From Trueperella bernardiae (GTDB taxonomy: Bacteria > Actinomycetota > Actinomycetes > Actinomycetales > Actinomycetaceae): 64,000 nucleotides of DNA. A program made the position numbers and the translations under genes. The stretch covers positions 248,001-312,000 of the forward strand of contig NZ_LNIZ01000001.1 in assembly GCF_001469025.1 (NCBI RefSeq). Reading direction: 5' to 3'. The notes below the pieces were generated by a model. The model was not told the origin of the DNA, did not search any database, and saw nothing but the letters and a program-made list of their open reading frames with translations. Shown one piece after another: positions 55,871 through 64,000 of this stretch (positions are counted from its first letter, which is position 1; each line of letters begins with the position of its first letter).

Positions 55871-57022
55871 GTGTCACAGCTTTTTGAGAAACTCCCTGAT
55901 TCGCAGGGTAAGAATAAGGCGGGTTTGCGCGCCACGCAGCGGCGCAAGCGGGGCCTGCGCACGGCCGTGGTCACGTTCGTCGCGGTTGTTCTGCTTGTCA
56001 TGTCGGCCGTTGTGGCTCTGCCGCACGTGCAGTCGCTGCTATCGCTTGATCGGCCGAGCGTCCAAGACTACGAGGGCGAGGGGAGTGGTGAGGTCATCGT
56101 GACCATTCCCGAGGGCTCGACCGGCCGGGATATTGCCGCGATCCTCGTGGAGGCCGACGTCGTCGCCTCCGAGCGCGCGTTTGTAGACGCGTTCCAGGCC
56201 GATCGCCGTGCGTCGTCGATCCAGGCTGGCTCGTACCGGATGAAGTCGAAGATGTCGGCGGTGGCGGCGCTTGTCAGCCTGCTCGACCCGGGTTCGCGGG
56301 CCGAGCTGAACGTGACGATCCCGGAGGGCTTTACCCTCCAGCAGGTGACGGACCGCCTGGTCAACGTCATGGGCTACGACGCGGCGGAGATCGAGGCCGC
56401 GCTGGCCGATCCCGAGGGGCTGGGCCTGCCCGCGGAGGCGAACGGCAACGTGGAGGGCTGGCTCTCGCCAGTCACCTTCTCGTTCGCCCCTGATACGACG
56501 GCGAAGGAAGCGCTGTCCGCGATGGTGTCCAAGCGCGTGAGTGAGTTGCGCTCCTCGGGGATCCCGCAGGAGAAGTGGGCGCGTACGATCATCGTGGCCT
56601 CGATCGTGGAGCGCGAGGTCAATTGGCCGGACTACTACGCCCAGGTGGCCCGCGTCATCGAGAACCGCTTGAACGATTCGGGCCAGGTGAATGGCAGGCT
56701 CCAGATGGATTCGACCGTGCTGTATGGCGTGGGCAAGTCCGGCGGCGTGCCCAGCCGCGAGGACCTTGCGCACGACAACCCGTACAACACCTACCTCCAC
56801 GCGGGCCTTCCGCCCACCGCGATCTCCAACCCGTCCATCGAGGTCATCGAGGCCTCGGCGAACCCGCCGGCGGGGGATTGGCTCTACTTCGTGACCGTCA
56901 ACCTGGATACGGGCGAGACGAAGTTCGCCTCCAGCCTCGATGAGCACAACGCCAATGTCGAAGAGCTCCGCCAGTGGGTGGCCGATCACCCGGATGCCGC
57001 CCAGTCCGAGAGCGACAATTGA
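55871..57022 (+). CDS. mltG: Endolytic murein transglycosylase MltG
   Basis: MltG cuts nascent glycan strands and so sets their length. The 383 residues have a basic cytoplasmic N-terminus, one membrane segment at about 33-55, a LysM-like region and the YceG catalytic domain with the catalytic Glu in ASIVEREVNWPDYYAQVARVI and the downstream LQMDSTVLYGVG and NPYNTYLHAGLPPTAISNP. GTG at 55871 (MSQLFEKLPDSQG) follows GAGGA; the longer in-frame reading is inside ruvX. The stop overlaps the aroE-like TTG start. Confidence 0.93.
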   Translation: MSQLFEKLPDSQGKNKAGLRATQRRKRGLRTAVVTFVAVVLLVMSAVVALPHVQSLLSLDRPSVQDYEGEGSGEVIVTIPEGSTGRDIAAILVEADVVASERAFVDAFQADRRASSIQAGSYRMKSKMSAVAALVSLLDPGSRAELNVTIPEGFTLQQVTDRLVNVMGYDAAEIEAALADPEGLGLPAEANGNVEGWLSPVTFSFAPDTTAKEALSAMVSKRVSELRSSGIPQEKWARTIIVASIVEREVNWPDYYAQVARVIENRLNDSGQVNGRLQMDSTVLYGVGKSGGVPSREDLAHDNPYNTYLHAGLPPTAISNPSIEVIEASANPPAGDWLYFVTVNLDTGETKFASSLDEHNANVEELRQWVADHPDAAQSESDN

Positions 57023-57687
57023 TCGGGGTAATCGGGCTCGACCCGGCACCGTTTCGGCTTGCCGGTGAGGTGGCCGAGCTCGGCGCCGTCAACCTCGACT
57101 TTCCCGGCGCCGGCTTCGCCTTCGAGATCGAGGCCGCCCCTGACTTGAGGGAGGAGTGCGACGTCGTGGACGGACTCGCGTCCCGCGTGGGCGCGATCGA
57201 CACGCTCGCCTTCCAGCCGATGGGCGCCTCCCGGATGGCGGTGGGCTTCGCCGCGCTGCCGGGCGCGCTCGGGCGGACGCTCGATGCCCATCTCGGAGTG
57301 CATTCCGGCGGCGGCACGCGCCGGGCAGTCATCGTGGGCTCGGGCGCGGCGGCGGCATGCTCGGTGGCGGCCCTCGTCCAGCACCGCTACCAGGTCCTCA
57401 TCGCGGCGGATGCCCCTGGAGTGGCAGTGAGCGCCGCGCACAAGATGAACGTCGACGTCGAGCTCGTGCGGCCCGCAGCGCTTGCGGACGAGATCGACCT
57501 GCTGGTCCAGACAGTGGCTGAGCGGCCCGAGGTGGCTCCGGGCGTGGTGGTGGACCTGGCCGGTGTGTGGGCGGAAGCAGACTGCCGGGTGATCGGTGCA
57601 GCGGAGGTCACAGCGCGCCAGCGACAGGACCAAATCCGGGTGCTGACGGGCAAGAACGTTGAGCAGGCCGAGATCCTCGCCCTGTAA
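57019..57687 (+). CDS. Degenerate shikimate dehydrogenase-like protein
   Basis: By position (mltG-aroE-A24-aroC-aroKB) and by the Rossmann stretch TRRAVIVGSGAAAACSVAAL this is the AroE of the operon. It is only 222 residues against the usual 265-290, from a TTG start that overlaps mltG by 4 nt. The shikimate-binding S-x-S motif near the N-terminus is absent. The NVTxPxK motif with catalytic Lys is replaced by FAFEIEAAPDL. The NTDG-type Asp has no equivalent (ASRMAVGFAAL). It is therefore probably inactive as a dehydrogenase. A regulatory or structural role, or slow decay with a functional AroE elsewhere, are alternatives. Confidence 0.7.
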   Translation: MIGVIGLDPAPFRLAGEVAELGAVNLDFPGAGFAFEIEAAPDLREECDVVDGLASRVGAIDTLAFQPMGASRMAVGFAALPGALGRTLDAHLGVHSGGGTRRAVIVGSGAAAACSVAALVQHRYQVLIAADAPGVAVSAAHKMNVDVELVRPAALADEIDLLVQTVAERPEVAPGVVVDLAGVWAEADCRVIGAAEVTARQRQDQIRVLTGKNVEQAEILAL

Positions 57688-57752
57688 TCAAGGGCGGGAT
57701 ACCAGCGGCGCCGGGCCTGTGGAGAACTTCGCGGCTGATGTGCGCGAATCGC

Positions 57753-57758
57753 TAGCCT
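57753..57758 (+). promoter_or_regulatory. Possible -10 element of the A24 peptidase gene
   Basis: TAGCCT is followed by GAGGGC and the ATG. GAGGG could instead be a ribosome-binding site. The 77-bp gap has no gene. Confidence 0.3.
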
Positions 57759-57764
57759 GAGGGC

Positions 57765-58319
57765 ATGCATCCGCTCCTTTACGATTCCATGACGAACCGC
57801 CAGGCCGCGCTCGTGGTGGTGGCGAGCGCGCTCGCCTCCGCCTGGACGGCAGGGCTTGCCTGGGCCTGGCAGGGGCAGTGGTGGCTGCCGGCCGTCTGCG
57901 CCGCGCTGTTCTACCCGCCGCTGGCCATCAACGCTGTGATCGACGCCCGGCACCACGTGTTGCTGAAGAACTGGACGCACCTGGCGGGCGCGATCGCCGT
58001 CCTAGCCTTCGTGGCGGCGGGAGCGCCGTGGCGGGGCCTGGCGGTCGGCGCGGCGGTGGCGGTGCCGATGTTCGCGGTGTCGGTCTTTTCGCGCGGGCGG
58101 CTCATGGGCATGGGGGACGCGCGGCTCATCGTGGCGCTCAGCCTGTTCAATTCGATCTGGAACCCGCTCGGCGCCTTGTACATGATCTGCGCCAGCTTCG
58201 TTCTGCACGTGCTCTACGTGCTCGCCCGCTCGCTGTTTGCTCGCGTGACGCTGCGCTCCCGCCACGCGCTCGGACCTTGGCTCGTGGCTGGGTCCTTCCT
58301 TACGTTTGCCATCGCGTGA
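57765..58319 (+). CDS. Prepilin peptidase-like A24 aspartic protease
   Basis: This 184-residue, mostly hydrophobic protein has about six membrane segments. The two aspartates of A24 proteases are visible: the first in [15 protein letters not shown] (about residue 62) and the second in [11 protein letters not shown] (about 124), the GxGD motif. The cysteine-rich methyltransferase domain of full prepilin peptidases is missing. Such short forms process prepilins or tad-type pilins in actinobacteria, but no pilin gene is visible here. Lies between aroE and aroC as in mycobacteria (Rv2551c). Confidence 0.82.
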   Translation: MHPLLYDSMTNRQAALVVVASALASAWTAGLAWAWQGQWWLPAVCAALFYPPLAINAVIDARHHVLLKNWTHLAGAIAVLAFVAAGAPWRGLAVGAAVAVPMFAVSVFSRGRLMGMGDARLIVALSLFNSIWNPLGALYMICASFVLHVLYVLARSLFARVTLRSRHALGPWLVAGSFLTFAIA

Positions 58320-58362
58320 GCGCCCCGGGCACCGGGCGGCGCAAGATGGCACAATAGGGGGC

Positions 58363-59574
58363 ATGATTCGGTGGAGTACGGCAGGTGAGTCCCATGGCCC
58401 GGCACTGGTGGCCCTCTTCGAGGGTATGCCGGCGGGCGTGCGCGTGACCAGTGAGGACATCAAGCACGCGCTGTGGCGGCGACGGCTCGGCTACGGGCGT
58501 GGCAGCAGGCAGAAATTCGAGCAGGATGAGCTGACGATCCTGTCCGGGATCCGCCACGGCGAGGCGCTTGGCTCGCCCATCGCGCTTGAGATCGGCAACT
58601 CGGAGTGGCTCAAGTGGTCCACGGTGATGAGCGCCGACCCGGTCCCGCCTGAGGCCCTCCTTATCGACGCCGGTACGGGCGACGAACGGGAGGTCTCCCG
58701 GAACAAGCCGCTCACCCGGCCGCGCCCGGGGCACGCTGACCTCGTGGGGATGAACAAGTACGGCTTCGACTCGGCACGCCCCGTTCTCGAGCGGGCCTCG
58801 GCCCGCGAGACGGCGGCCCGGGTGGCGCTCGGCGAGCTGGCAAAGCAGCTGCTGCGCCAGGCGGCGGGCGTTGAGATCGTCTCTCATGTGGTGGAGGTCG
58901 GCTCCGTGCGCGGTTCGGACCTCACGCTCCCCACGCCGGAGGATACCGCCACGCTCGACGAGTGCGACGTGCGCCAGCTGGATCCCGAACTGGCCGCCGC
59001 CTTCCGTGCCGAGGTGGACGCGGCGAAGAAGGACGCGGACACGCTGGGCGGCGTCGTCGAAGTGGTGGGCTGGGGCGTGCCTCAAGGGCTGGGCACGCAC
59101 GTGCGCGGGCAGGATCGCCTGGACGCGCGGCTGGCCGGCGCGCTCATGTCGATCCAGGCGGTGAAGGGAGTGGAGATCGGCGACGGCTTTGAGACGGCCC
59201 GCCGGCGCGGGTCGGCCGCGCATGACGAGATTGTCCGCGAGGCCGGGCACCTGGCGCGGCTGACAAACCGGGCCGGCGGCATTGAGGGCGGCATGTCGAA
59301 CGGCGAGCCGATCGTGGCCCGCGTGGCCTACAAGCCGATCTCGACAGTGCCGCGCGCGCTGCGCACGATCGACACCGCCACGGGCGAGGTGGCCAGGGCC
59401 CTCCACCAGCGCTCCGACACCACGGCCGTGGTGCCCGGGGCCGTGATTGCGGAGGCGATGGTGGCGCTCGTGCTCGCCGAGGCGCTCGTGGAGAAGTTCG
59501 GCGGGGACTCGCTGGCCGAGATCCGGCGCAACCTGGATTCGTGGTGGACCTCGATCGACGAGGTTCGAAGGTAA
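58363..59574 (+). CDS. aroC: Chorismate synthase
   Basis: AroC makes chorismate from EPSP with reduced FMN. The 403 residues show the starting [25 protein letters not shown], the FMN-related [15 protein letters not shown] and [13 protein letters not shown]-like [16 protein letters not shown] motif, and the late [34 protein letters not shown] at 58363 follows AGGGGG. It overlaps aroKB by one base (TAATG). Confidence 0.95.
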   Translation: MIRWSTAGESHGPALVALFEGMPAGVRVTSEDIKHALWRRRLGYGRGSRQKFEQDELTILSGIRHGEALGSPIALEIGNSEWLKWSTVMSADPVPPEALLIDAGTGDEREVSRNKPLTRPRPGHADLVGMNKYGFDSARPVLERASARETAARVALGELAKQLLRQAAGVEIVSHVVEVGSVRGSDLTLPTPEDTATLDECDVRQLDPELAAAFRAEVDAAKKDADTLGGVVEVVGWGVPQGLGTHVRGQDRLDARLAGALMSIQAVKGVEIGDGFETARRRGSAAHDEIVREAGHLARLTNRAGGIEGGMSNGEPIVARVAYKPISTVPRALRTIDTATGEVARALHQRSDTTAVVPGAVIAEAMVALVLAEALVEKFGGDSLAEIRRNLDSWWTSIDEVRR

Positions 59575-61124
59575 TGGGACCTCGCGCGATCTTCATCGGG
59601 ATGCCCGGGGCGGGCAAGTCGACTGTAGGCAGGCGGGTCGCCGCCGCGCTCGGCCTCGAATTTCGCGATTCGGACGAGCTCATCGCCGAGCGCACCGGTC
59701 GCTCCGTGCCCTCGATCTTTGAGTCCGAGGGGGAGGCCGCGTTCCGCGAGATCGAGGCCGACGCGATTGAGTGGGCCAGCCACGAGTTCGAGGGCATCCT
59801 CGCGCTCGGCGGCGGGGCCGTGCTCCACGAGCGTACGCGCCGCTTGCTGGCCGACCAGCACGTCGTCCTCATCGAGGCCACCGACGAGGAGCTGACCCGG
59901 CGGGTGAGCCGTTCGCGGACCGTGCGCCCGCTGCTGCGCAAGGATCCGGCGGGCCAGATCAAGAACCTGCGCCGCCATCGCTCGACTCTCTACCATAGCG
60001 TCGCCAATTACGTTGTTTTGTCTGACGCGCGCCCGGTGGCCCGCGTCGTTGATGAGGTGGTGAATTACTTGGAGGCTCCCCACAGGCGCATTGCCGTTGC
60101 GGGTCAGGACTACGAGGTGGTGATCGGGCACGCGCTCGCCTCGGACGTGGTCAAGCTTGCGACCACGAAGTCGCGGGCGCTGGTCGTTTACGGCGAGGAC
60201 GTGTCGCGGTATGCCGAGCCGATCATCACCGAGCTGACGATCTCCGACATCCCGTCCTCGGCTTTCATCATTCCGCGGGGCGAGGAGGCGAAGACGGCCG
60301 AGGTCCTCGAGCGCGGCTGGCACGCCGCCGGGGATGCCCACCTTGGGCGCGACGGCGTGGTCATCGCGGTGGGCGGGGGAGCGACCACCGACCTGGGAGG
60401 CTTCCTCGCCGCCACGTGGCTGCGGGGCGTGGCCGTCATCCAGGTGCCCACCACGCTGCTGGGCATGGTGGACGCCGCCGTGGGCGGCAAGACGGGTATC
60501 AACTCCGCCCACGGCAAGAACCTGGTGGGCGCGTTCCACCCGCCGCTCGGCGTCTTTTGCGATGTTGATACGCTCGCCACGCTCGACGCCGGTGAACTGC
60601 GCGCTGGCATGGGTGAGGTGGCCAAGTGTGGCATGATCGCCGACACCGAGATCCTCAGCATTATTGAGGCCGGCGACGCCGAGGCGAAGCTTTTCGAGCT
60701 CATCGCCCGCAGTGTCCAGGTCAAGGCCGACATCGTCTCGGACGACCTGCGCGAGTCCGGCCAGCGCGAGTTCCTTAATTACGGCCACACGCTGGCCCAC
60801 GCGATCGAGGCCTCCTCCGATTACCGGGTGCGTCACGGCGAGGCGGTGGCAATCGGTTGCGTGTTTGCCGCAGCCCTTGCCGAGGCCGCCGGGGTGGGGC
60901 CCGCGGGCCTGGCCGAGCATCACCGCAAGATCCTCGCCGCACTCAAGTTGCCCACCACGTACGCGGGCGCGAGCCGCGAGGAGTTGCTCGCGATAATGTC
61001 CTCGGACAAGAAGGTGCGCGGCGGCCAGCTCCGCTTCGTCGTCCTGCGCGAACTTGGCGTGCCCGAGATCCTCACCCCCACGCCCGAGCAGCTGGACGTC
61101 GCCTTTGCGGAGGTGGGCCTGTGA
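59574..61124 (+). CDS. aroKB: Shikimate kinase / 3-dehydroquinate synthase fusion
   Basis: This fusion joins shikimate kinase (about residues 1-165) and 3-dehydroquinate synthase (about 170-516). AroK: Walker A GMPGAGKS, DSDELI, the FREIEADAI arginine, GGGAVL and the lid RPLLRK. AroB: NAD-binding GGGATTDLGGFLAA, PTTLLGMVDAAVGGKTGIN, LVGAFHPP, and the zinc-ligand motifs MGEVAKCGMI and GHTLAHAIE. All key residues look intact, so it supplies two steps of the chorismate pathway from one polypeptide. Start ATG at 59574; its stop overlaps the next start by 4 nt. Confidence 0.94.
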   Translation: MGPRAIFIGMPGAGKSTVGRRVAAALGLEFRDSDELIAERTGRSVPSIFESEGEAAFREIEADAIEWASHEFEGILALGGGAVLHERTRRLLADQHVVLIEATDEELTRRVSRSRTVRPLLRKDPAGQIKNLRRHRSTLYHSVANYVVLSDARPVARVVDEVVNYLEAPHRRIAVAGQDYEVVIGHALASDVVKLATTKSRALVVYGEDVSRYAEPIITELTISDIPSSAFIIPRGEEAKTAEVLERGWHAAGDAHLGRDGVVIAVGGGATTDLGGFLAATWLRGVAVIQVPTTLLGMVDAAVGGKTGINSAHGKNLVGAFHPPLGVFCDVDTLATLDAGELRAGMGEVAKCGMIADTEILSIIEAGDAEAKLFELIARSVQVKADIVSDDLRESGQREFLNYGHTLAHAIEASSDYRVRHGEAVAIGCVFAAALAEAAGVGPAGLAEHHRKILAALKLPTTYAGASREELLAIMSSDKKVRGGQLRFVVLRELGVPEILTPTPEQLDVAFAEVGL

Positions 61125-61651
61125 GTGCGATCTTCCTCATCGGTGCCCCGGGCACGGGCAAGTCCGCCGTCGTGGGCGAGCTCGCCAAGCTCGGCTTCAC
61201 GGCCGCCGACGTCGACGCCGCGGTCGCGGCCGCGCACGGCTACTCGCTCGAGGACTTCTACGTACTGCTCGCCCCGGAGCAGCGCAAGGTGCTCGTTGCC
61301 GAGGCGCTGTCCGACTTCCTTGACGACGTCGACTCCGACCCGGCCGGCCGCTGGGCGCTGGCTATCCCCTCGGACGCGCTGGGGGACTCGCTGGATGACC
61401 CCGAGCACGTGCCTGTCCGCGAGCGCCTGCGTGTGGGCACGGTGGTCAAGCTGACGGCCGACCTGTCCACGCTCGTCACTCGCAACGGGCTCATCGGCCA
61501 GCGCTCGGCCACTCTGGTCATGCCGCGCAAGGAGTTCCGGCTTATGCTGGGCGCTCGGGACGAGGTCTACGATGCCGTCGCGGACCGCATATATGATACA
61601 ACACGGCGAGATGTGGCCGAGCTGGCGAAGGAGCTCGTGGGGCTCGTTTAG
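61121..61651 (+). CDS. Shikimate kinase-like P-loop protein, degenerate
   Basis: This 176-residue protein begins MSAIFLIGAPGTGKSAVVGELAKLGFTAADVDAAVAAAHG. The P-loop and the following DVD match a shikimate kinase layout. The substrate arginine of the FRxxE motif is missing (LAPEQRKVLVAEAL instead) and the GGG loop is replaced by IPSDALGDS. The C-terminal lid region is altered too. It is probably a second, decayed or re-purposed copy of AroK, adjacent to the intact fusion. GTG at 61121 overlaps the aroKB stop. Function unknown; ATP binding may be kept. Confidence 0.72.
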   Translation: MSAIFLIGAPGTGKSAVVGELAKLGFTAADVDAAVAAAHGYSLEDFYVLLAPEQRKVLVAEALSDFLDDVDSDPAGRWALAIPSDALGDSLDDPEHVPVRERLRVGTVVKLTADLSTLVTRNGLIGQRSATLVMPRKEFRLMLGARDEVYDAVADRIYDTTRRDVAELAKELVGLV

Positions 61652-61662
61652 CAGGGCTTCGT

Positions 61663-61696
61663 TTAGGTTTACCTACACTAGGGCCGCCTTACCTTC
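61663..61696 (+). promoter_or_regulatory. IdeR/DtxR-like metal-regulator box(es) upstream of the P-type ATPase
   Basis: TTAGGTTTACCTACACTAG (61663-61681) matches 14 of 19 positions of the iron-box consensus TTAGGTTAGCCTAACCTAA, with the palindrome TAGGT-TT-ACCTA at its centre. A weaker second match (12 of 19) overlaps it at 61678-61696. The strong box ends 16 bp upstream of the -35 element, a position that fits activation rather than repression. Confidence 0.55.
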
Positions 61697-61697
61697 G

Positions 61698-61726
61698 TTG
61701 TTACTGGAGTCGTTCCAGAATACGAT
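61698..61726 (+). promoter_or_regulatory. Promoter of the P-type ATPase gene
   Basis: TTGTTA (61698-61703) and TACGAT (61721-61726) are separated by 17 bp; the -10 box ends 6 nt before the ATG (leaderless pattern, although AGGGG in the spacer could help translation). Confidence 0.55.
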
Positions 61727-61732
61727 AGGGGT

Positions 61733-63625
61733 ATGGCCAAGAAGTTTGTCTCCCAGTATCCGCTCGTGGCAGTTATCGCCGTGGTCGCGGCTGTCGGCGT
61801 TGTGCTCACCGCGATGGGCAACGAGCCTGCCGCCAAGGTGATCGCCTCCGCGGTGGCGCTCCTCATCGCCGCTCTGCAGTTCAAGGGCATGATCGACACC
61901 CTGAGGGAGCACAGCTTTGGCATCGACATCCTCGCGGTCACGGCGATCGTCTCCACCGTGGCGGTGGGCGAGTACTGGGCCGCGCTCGTCGTGTGCCTCA
62001 TGCTCACCGGCGGCGAGGCGCTCGAGGACTATGCCGAGGGCCGGGCGAGCGCGGAGCTGACGGCCCTGCTCGAAGGCGCGCCGACCGTGGCCTACCGCAA
62101 GGCGGACGGCGGGATCGAACAGATCGACGTCGATGAGGTGGCGGTGGGCGACGAGCTGGTGGTCCGCCCGCACGAGGCGGTGCCGGTGGACGCCGTGCTC
62201 CTGTCGGAGTCGGCGCTGCTGGATGAGAGTCAGCTGACGGGCGAGTCCATGCCGGTCAGACGCCGCGCGGGTGACACGCTGCTCGCGGGCTCGATGAACG
62301 ACGCAGACGCGATCGAGGTCCGGGCCCGAGCTGTCGCGGCCGATTCCCAGTACCAGCGCATCGTCTCGCTCGTTACCGAGGCGCGCGAGTCCAAGGCGCC
62401 GTTCGTGCGGCTGGCCGACCGAGTGGCCCTTCCCTTCACCATCATCGCCTTCATCATCGCGGGGGCTGCGTGGGCGGCCACGGGCGACCCGATGCGTTTT
62501 GCCCAGGTGCTCGTGGTGGCCACCCCGTGCCCGCTCATCATTGCGGCGCCGGTGGCCTTCATGGCCGGCATGTCACGCGCGGCCCGCGGCGGCATGATCA
62601 TCAAGAACGCCGGCACGATCGAGCAGATTGCCAAGGTCTCCTCTGTCGCCTTCGACAAGACCGGCACACTGACCAAGGGTGAGCCGGAGATCACGAACGT
62701 GGTGAGCGAGGATCCCGAACGCATGCTCCGCCTCGCCGCGAGCGCCGAGTTCTACTCCTCCCACCCGCTCGCGCAGGCGATCGTGGCGGCCGCGGATGAC
62801 GTGGCCGAGCCCGAGCAGGCGCGCGACGTCCCCGCCCAGGGCGTCATTGCCCAGGTCGAGGGGCGCCAGGTCAAGGTGGGCAAGTACGGTTTCGTCATGG
62901 ACACCGACGCGTCCGCGCCGGTCGAGGTCCGCCCCGGATTTACGGCGATCTTCGTCTCCGTCGACGGCGGCCTGGCCGGTCACGTCGAGCTGTCCGACCC
63001 GATCCGACCCGAGACTCCGGGCGCGCTCGAGGCGATCGGCGCCATGGGCGTGCAGCGCACGGTCATGCTGACCGGGGACGCGGAGGACACAGCCCGGCGC
63101 GTAGCGGGCGAGCTCGCCATCGACGACGTACGGGCCGGCCTCCTGCCCGAAGACAAGGTCCGCGCGGTGACCGAAATGGGCCCCAAGCCCGTGCTCATGG
63201 TGGGCGACGGCGTCAACGACGCCCCCGTGCTCGCGGCGGCGGACGTGGGCGTGGCGATGGGCGCGCGCGGATCGGCGGCCGCGGTGGAGAGCGCCGACGT
63301 CGTCATCATGCTCGACGACCTCTCGCGGCTCGCCCGCCTCCTCCTGGTTGGTAAGCGCACGATGCGGGTGGCCTGGCAGGCCATCGCGATTGGTGTGGCC
63401 TTCTCCGTGGTCCTCATGCTTATCGGCGCCACCGGTGTCATGCCCGCCTTCGTGGGCGCCTGGATGCAGGAGCTCGTGGACCTGGCCTGCATCCTGTGGG
63501 CACTGCTGGCCGCGCGCCCGTCGCGGGCGGAACGCAAGCTGGACGGGTGCGAGTCGGCGGGCGTCGTCGTCGAGAAAAAACGGGAGGCCGCTCACGGCGC
63601 CAGACGGCCCGCCCCGGTAGCATAG
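61733..63625 (+). CDS. Heavy-metal P1B-type ATPase with TPC motif
   Basis: This 630-residue metal pump has no N-terminal metal-binding domain. It shows TGES (169-172), the transmembrane metal motif TPCPL (264-266 in ATPCPLII), phosphorylated D308 in DKTGTLT, and GDGVNDAPVLAAADVGVAMG with the hinge VESADVVIMLDDLSRL. About six to eight membrane segments are visible. The TPC motif differs from the CPC motif of copper, zinc and cadmium pumps, and the metal specificity of TPC enzymes is poorly known. The upstream IdeR-like box suggests iron or manganese. ATG at 61733. Confidence 0.9.
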   Translation: MAKKFVSQYPLVAVIAVVAAVGVVLTAMGNEPAAKVIASAVALLIAALQFKGMIDTLREHSFGIDILAVTAIVSTVAVGEYWAALVVCLMLTGGEALEDYAEGRASAELTALLEGAPTVAYRKADGGIEQIDVDEVAVGDELVVRPHEAVPVDAVLLSESALLDESQLTGESMPVRRRAGDTLLAGSMNDADAIEVRARAVAADSQYQRIVSLVTEARESKAPFVRLADRVALPFTIIAFIIAGAAWAATGDPMRFAQVLVVATPCPLIIAAPVAFMAGMSRAARGGMIIKNAGTIEQIAKVSSVAFDKTGTLTKGEPEITNVVSEDPERMLRLAASAEFYSSHPLAQAIVAAADDVAEPEQARDVPAQGVIAQVEGRQVKVGKYGFVMDTDASAPVEVRPGFTAIFVSVDGGLAGHVELSDPIRPETPGALEAIGAMGVQRTVMLTGDAEDTARRVAGELAIDDVRAGLLPEDKVRAVTEMGPKPVLMVGDGVNDAPVLAAADVGVAMGARGSAAAVESADVVIMLDDLSRLARLLLVGKRTMRVAWQAIAIGVAFSVVLMLIGATGVMPAFVGAWMQELVDLACILWALLAARPSRAERKLDGCESAGVVVEKKREAAHGARRPAPVA

Positions 63626-63672
63626 CGCGCAATGCCACACGATACGGGTGCGGAAATGCGGGGCATGCACGC

Positions 63673-63678
63673 TAAACT
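63673..63678 (+). promoter_or_regulatory. Possible -10 element of efp
   Basis: TAAACT lies 37 nt before the GTG of efp. No clear -35 is visible. The 89-bp gap otherwise holds nothing recognisable. Confidence 0.3.
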
Positions 63679-63714
63679 TGTGTCGAGATACGGCCAAACA
63701 AAGATTGGATAAAC

Positions 63715-64000
63715 GTGGCAACGACGAACGACCTCAAGAATGGCATGGTCCTGAAGATCGACAACCAGCTGTGGCAGGTGGTGGAGTTCCAGCACGTCAA
63801 GCCGGGCAAGGGCCCCGCCTTCGTGCGCACCAAGCTACGCAACGTCCTGTCGGGTAAGAATGTCGACAAGACGATGAACGCCGGGGTCAAGGTCGAAACG
63901 GCCACGGTTGACCGCCGCGACATGCAATACCTGTACAATGACGGCGAAGACTTCATCTTCATGGATCTCGAGACCTACGAGCAGCTGCCCGTGTCGGCGG
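63715..64000 (+). CDS. efp: Elongation factor P, N-terminal part (3' end outside window)
   Basis: EF-P relieves ribosomes stalled at proline stretches. Ninety-five residues are visible: the KOW-like domain with the tip lysine K32 in the actinobacterial PGKGPA loop, then the start of the OB domain ([31 protein letters not shown]). GTG at 63715 is the start ([20 protein letters not shown]). The last gene of the aro/efp cluster, as in M. tuberculosis; the gene runs out of the window. Confidence 0.95.
   Translation, partial: MATTNDLKNGMVLKIDNQLWQVVEFQHVKPGKGPAFVRTKLRNVLSGKNVDKTMNAGVKVETATVDRRDMQYLYNDGEDFIFMDLETYEQLPVSA

Overview
This 64 kb window is a GC-rich (roughly 65% by eye), gene-dense stretch of an actinobacterial chromosome. 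The evidence is phosphatidylinositol mannoside genes (a PI-phosphate synthase with the CDP-alcohol motif, a PIM acyltransferase and PimA), a RuvABC-YajC-SecDF-Apt-Rel block, PspC-type envelope stress genes, many GTG starts and 4-nt stop/start overlaps. The order thrS-pgsA-acyltransferase-pimA-Nudix-yebC-ruvCAB-yajC-secDF-apt-rel-hisS-aspS-rarA-alaS-ruvX-mltG-aroE-A24-aroC-aroKB-efp follows the order known from Mycobacterium and relatives. The treX/Y/Z-type cluster, AroK-AroB fusion and DUF349 protein suggest something like an Actinomycetaceae member, but I cannot name the species. I see no phage, insertion sequence, CRISPR array or obvious genomic island.

Layout. 1-5.4 kb: the 3' part of aconitase, dxs, and a convergent DUF3000-RNase D pair. 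5.5-12.0 kb: a leftward glgX-treY-treZ operon that converts glycogen to trehalose. 12.1-12.7 kb: four tRNA genes, Val(CAC) divergent from Gly(GCC)-Cys(GCA)-Val(GAC), then a terminator and a striking 24-bp perfect inverted repeat. 12.9-16.3 kb: an EsrISR-like envelope stress locus made of a PspC membrane protein plus a 58-residue membrane protein, divergent from a PspC-fused sensor kinase and a NarL-type regulator, with five helically phased CCCTGA-type repeats between them. 16.3-17.7 kb: sdaA. 17.8-23.7 kb: thrS and the PIM operon. 23.7-30.7 kb: yebC, ruvC, an SOS-type promoter with ruvAB, then yajC-secD-secF-apt. 30.8-37.3 kb: rel, an unrecognised gene, a DUF349 gene, an MBL-fold hydrolase and hisS. 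37.3-40.6 kb: two tandem dynamin-like membrane GTPases coupled to hisS. 40.5-50.1 kb: a DEAD-box helicase, an MFS exporter, aspS with two anticodon-arm-like hairpins in its leader, a GNAT enzyme, a PQQ-type lipoprotein and an MMPL transporter. 50.2-61.7 kb: rarA, rpsD, DUF948, alaS, ruvX, mltG, a degenerate AroE, a prepilin-peptidase-like protein, aroC, an aroK-aroB fusion and a degenerate shikimate-kinase-like gene. 61.7-64 kb: a TPC-type P-type ATPase behind an IdeR/DtxR-like box, and the 5' part of efp.

Most of the window is housekeeping: translation (thrS, hisS, aspS, alaS, rpsD, efp), envelope lipid and peptidoglycan synthesis, recombination repair, protein export, stringent response and the shikimate pathway. 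The strongest leads are regulatory: the tandem tRNA-Asp-like hairpins before aspS, the phased repeats in the PspC locus, the metal box before the ATPase, and a repeated TANNNT-N6-start arrangement that predicts leaderless mRNAs. The strongest protein leads are the tandem dynamin-like pair and the two decayed shikimate-pathway paralogues embedded in an otherwise intact aro operon.
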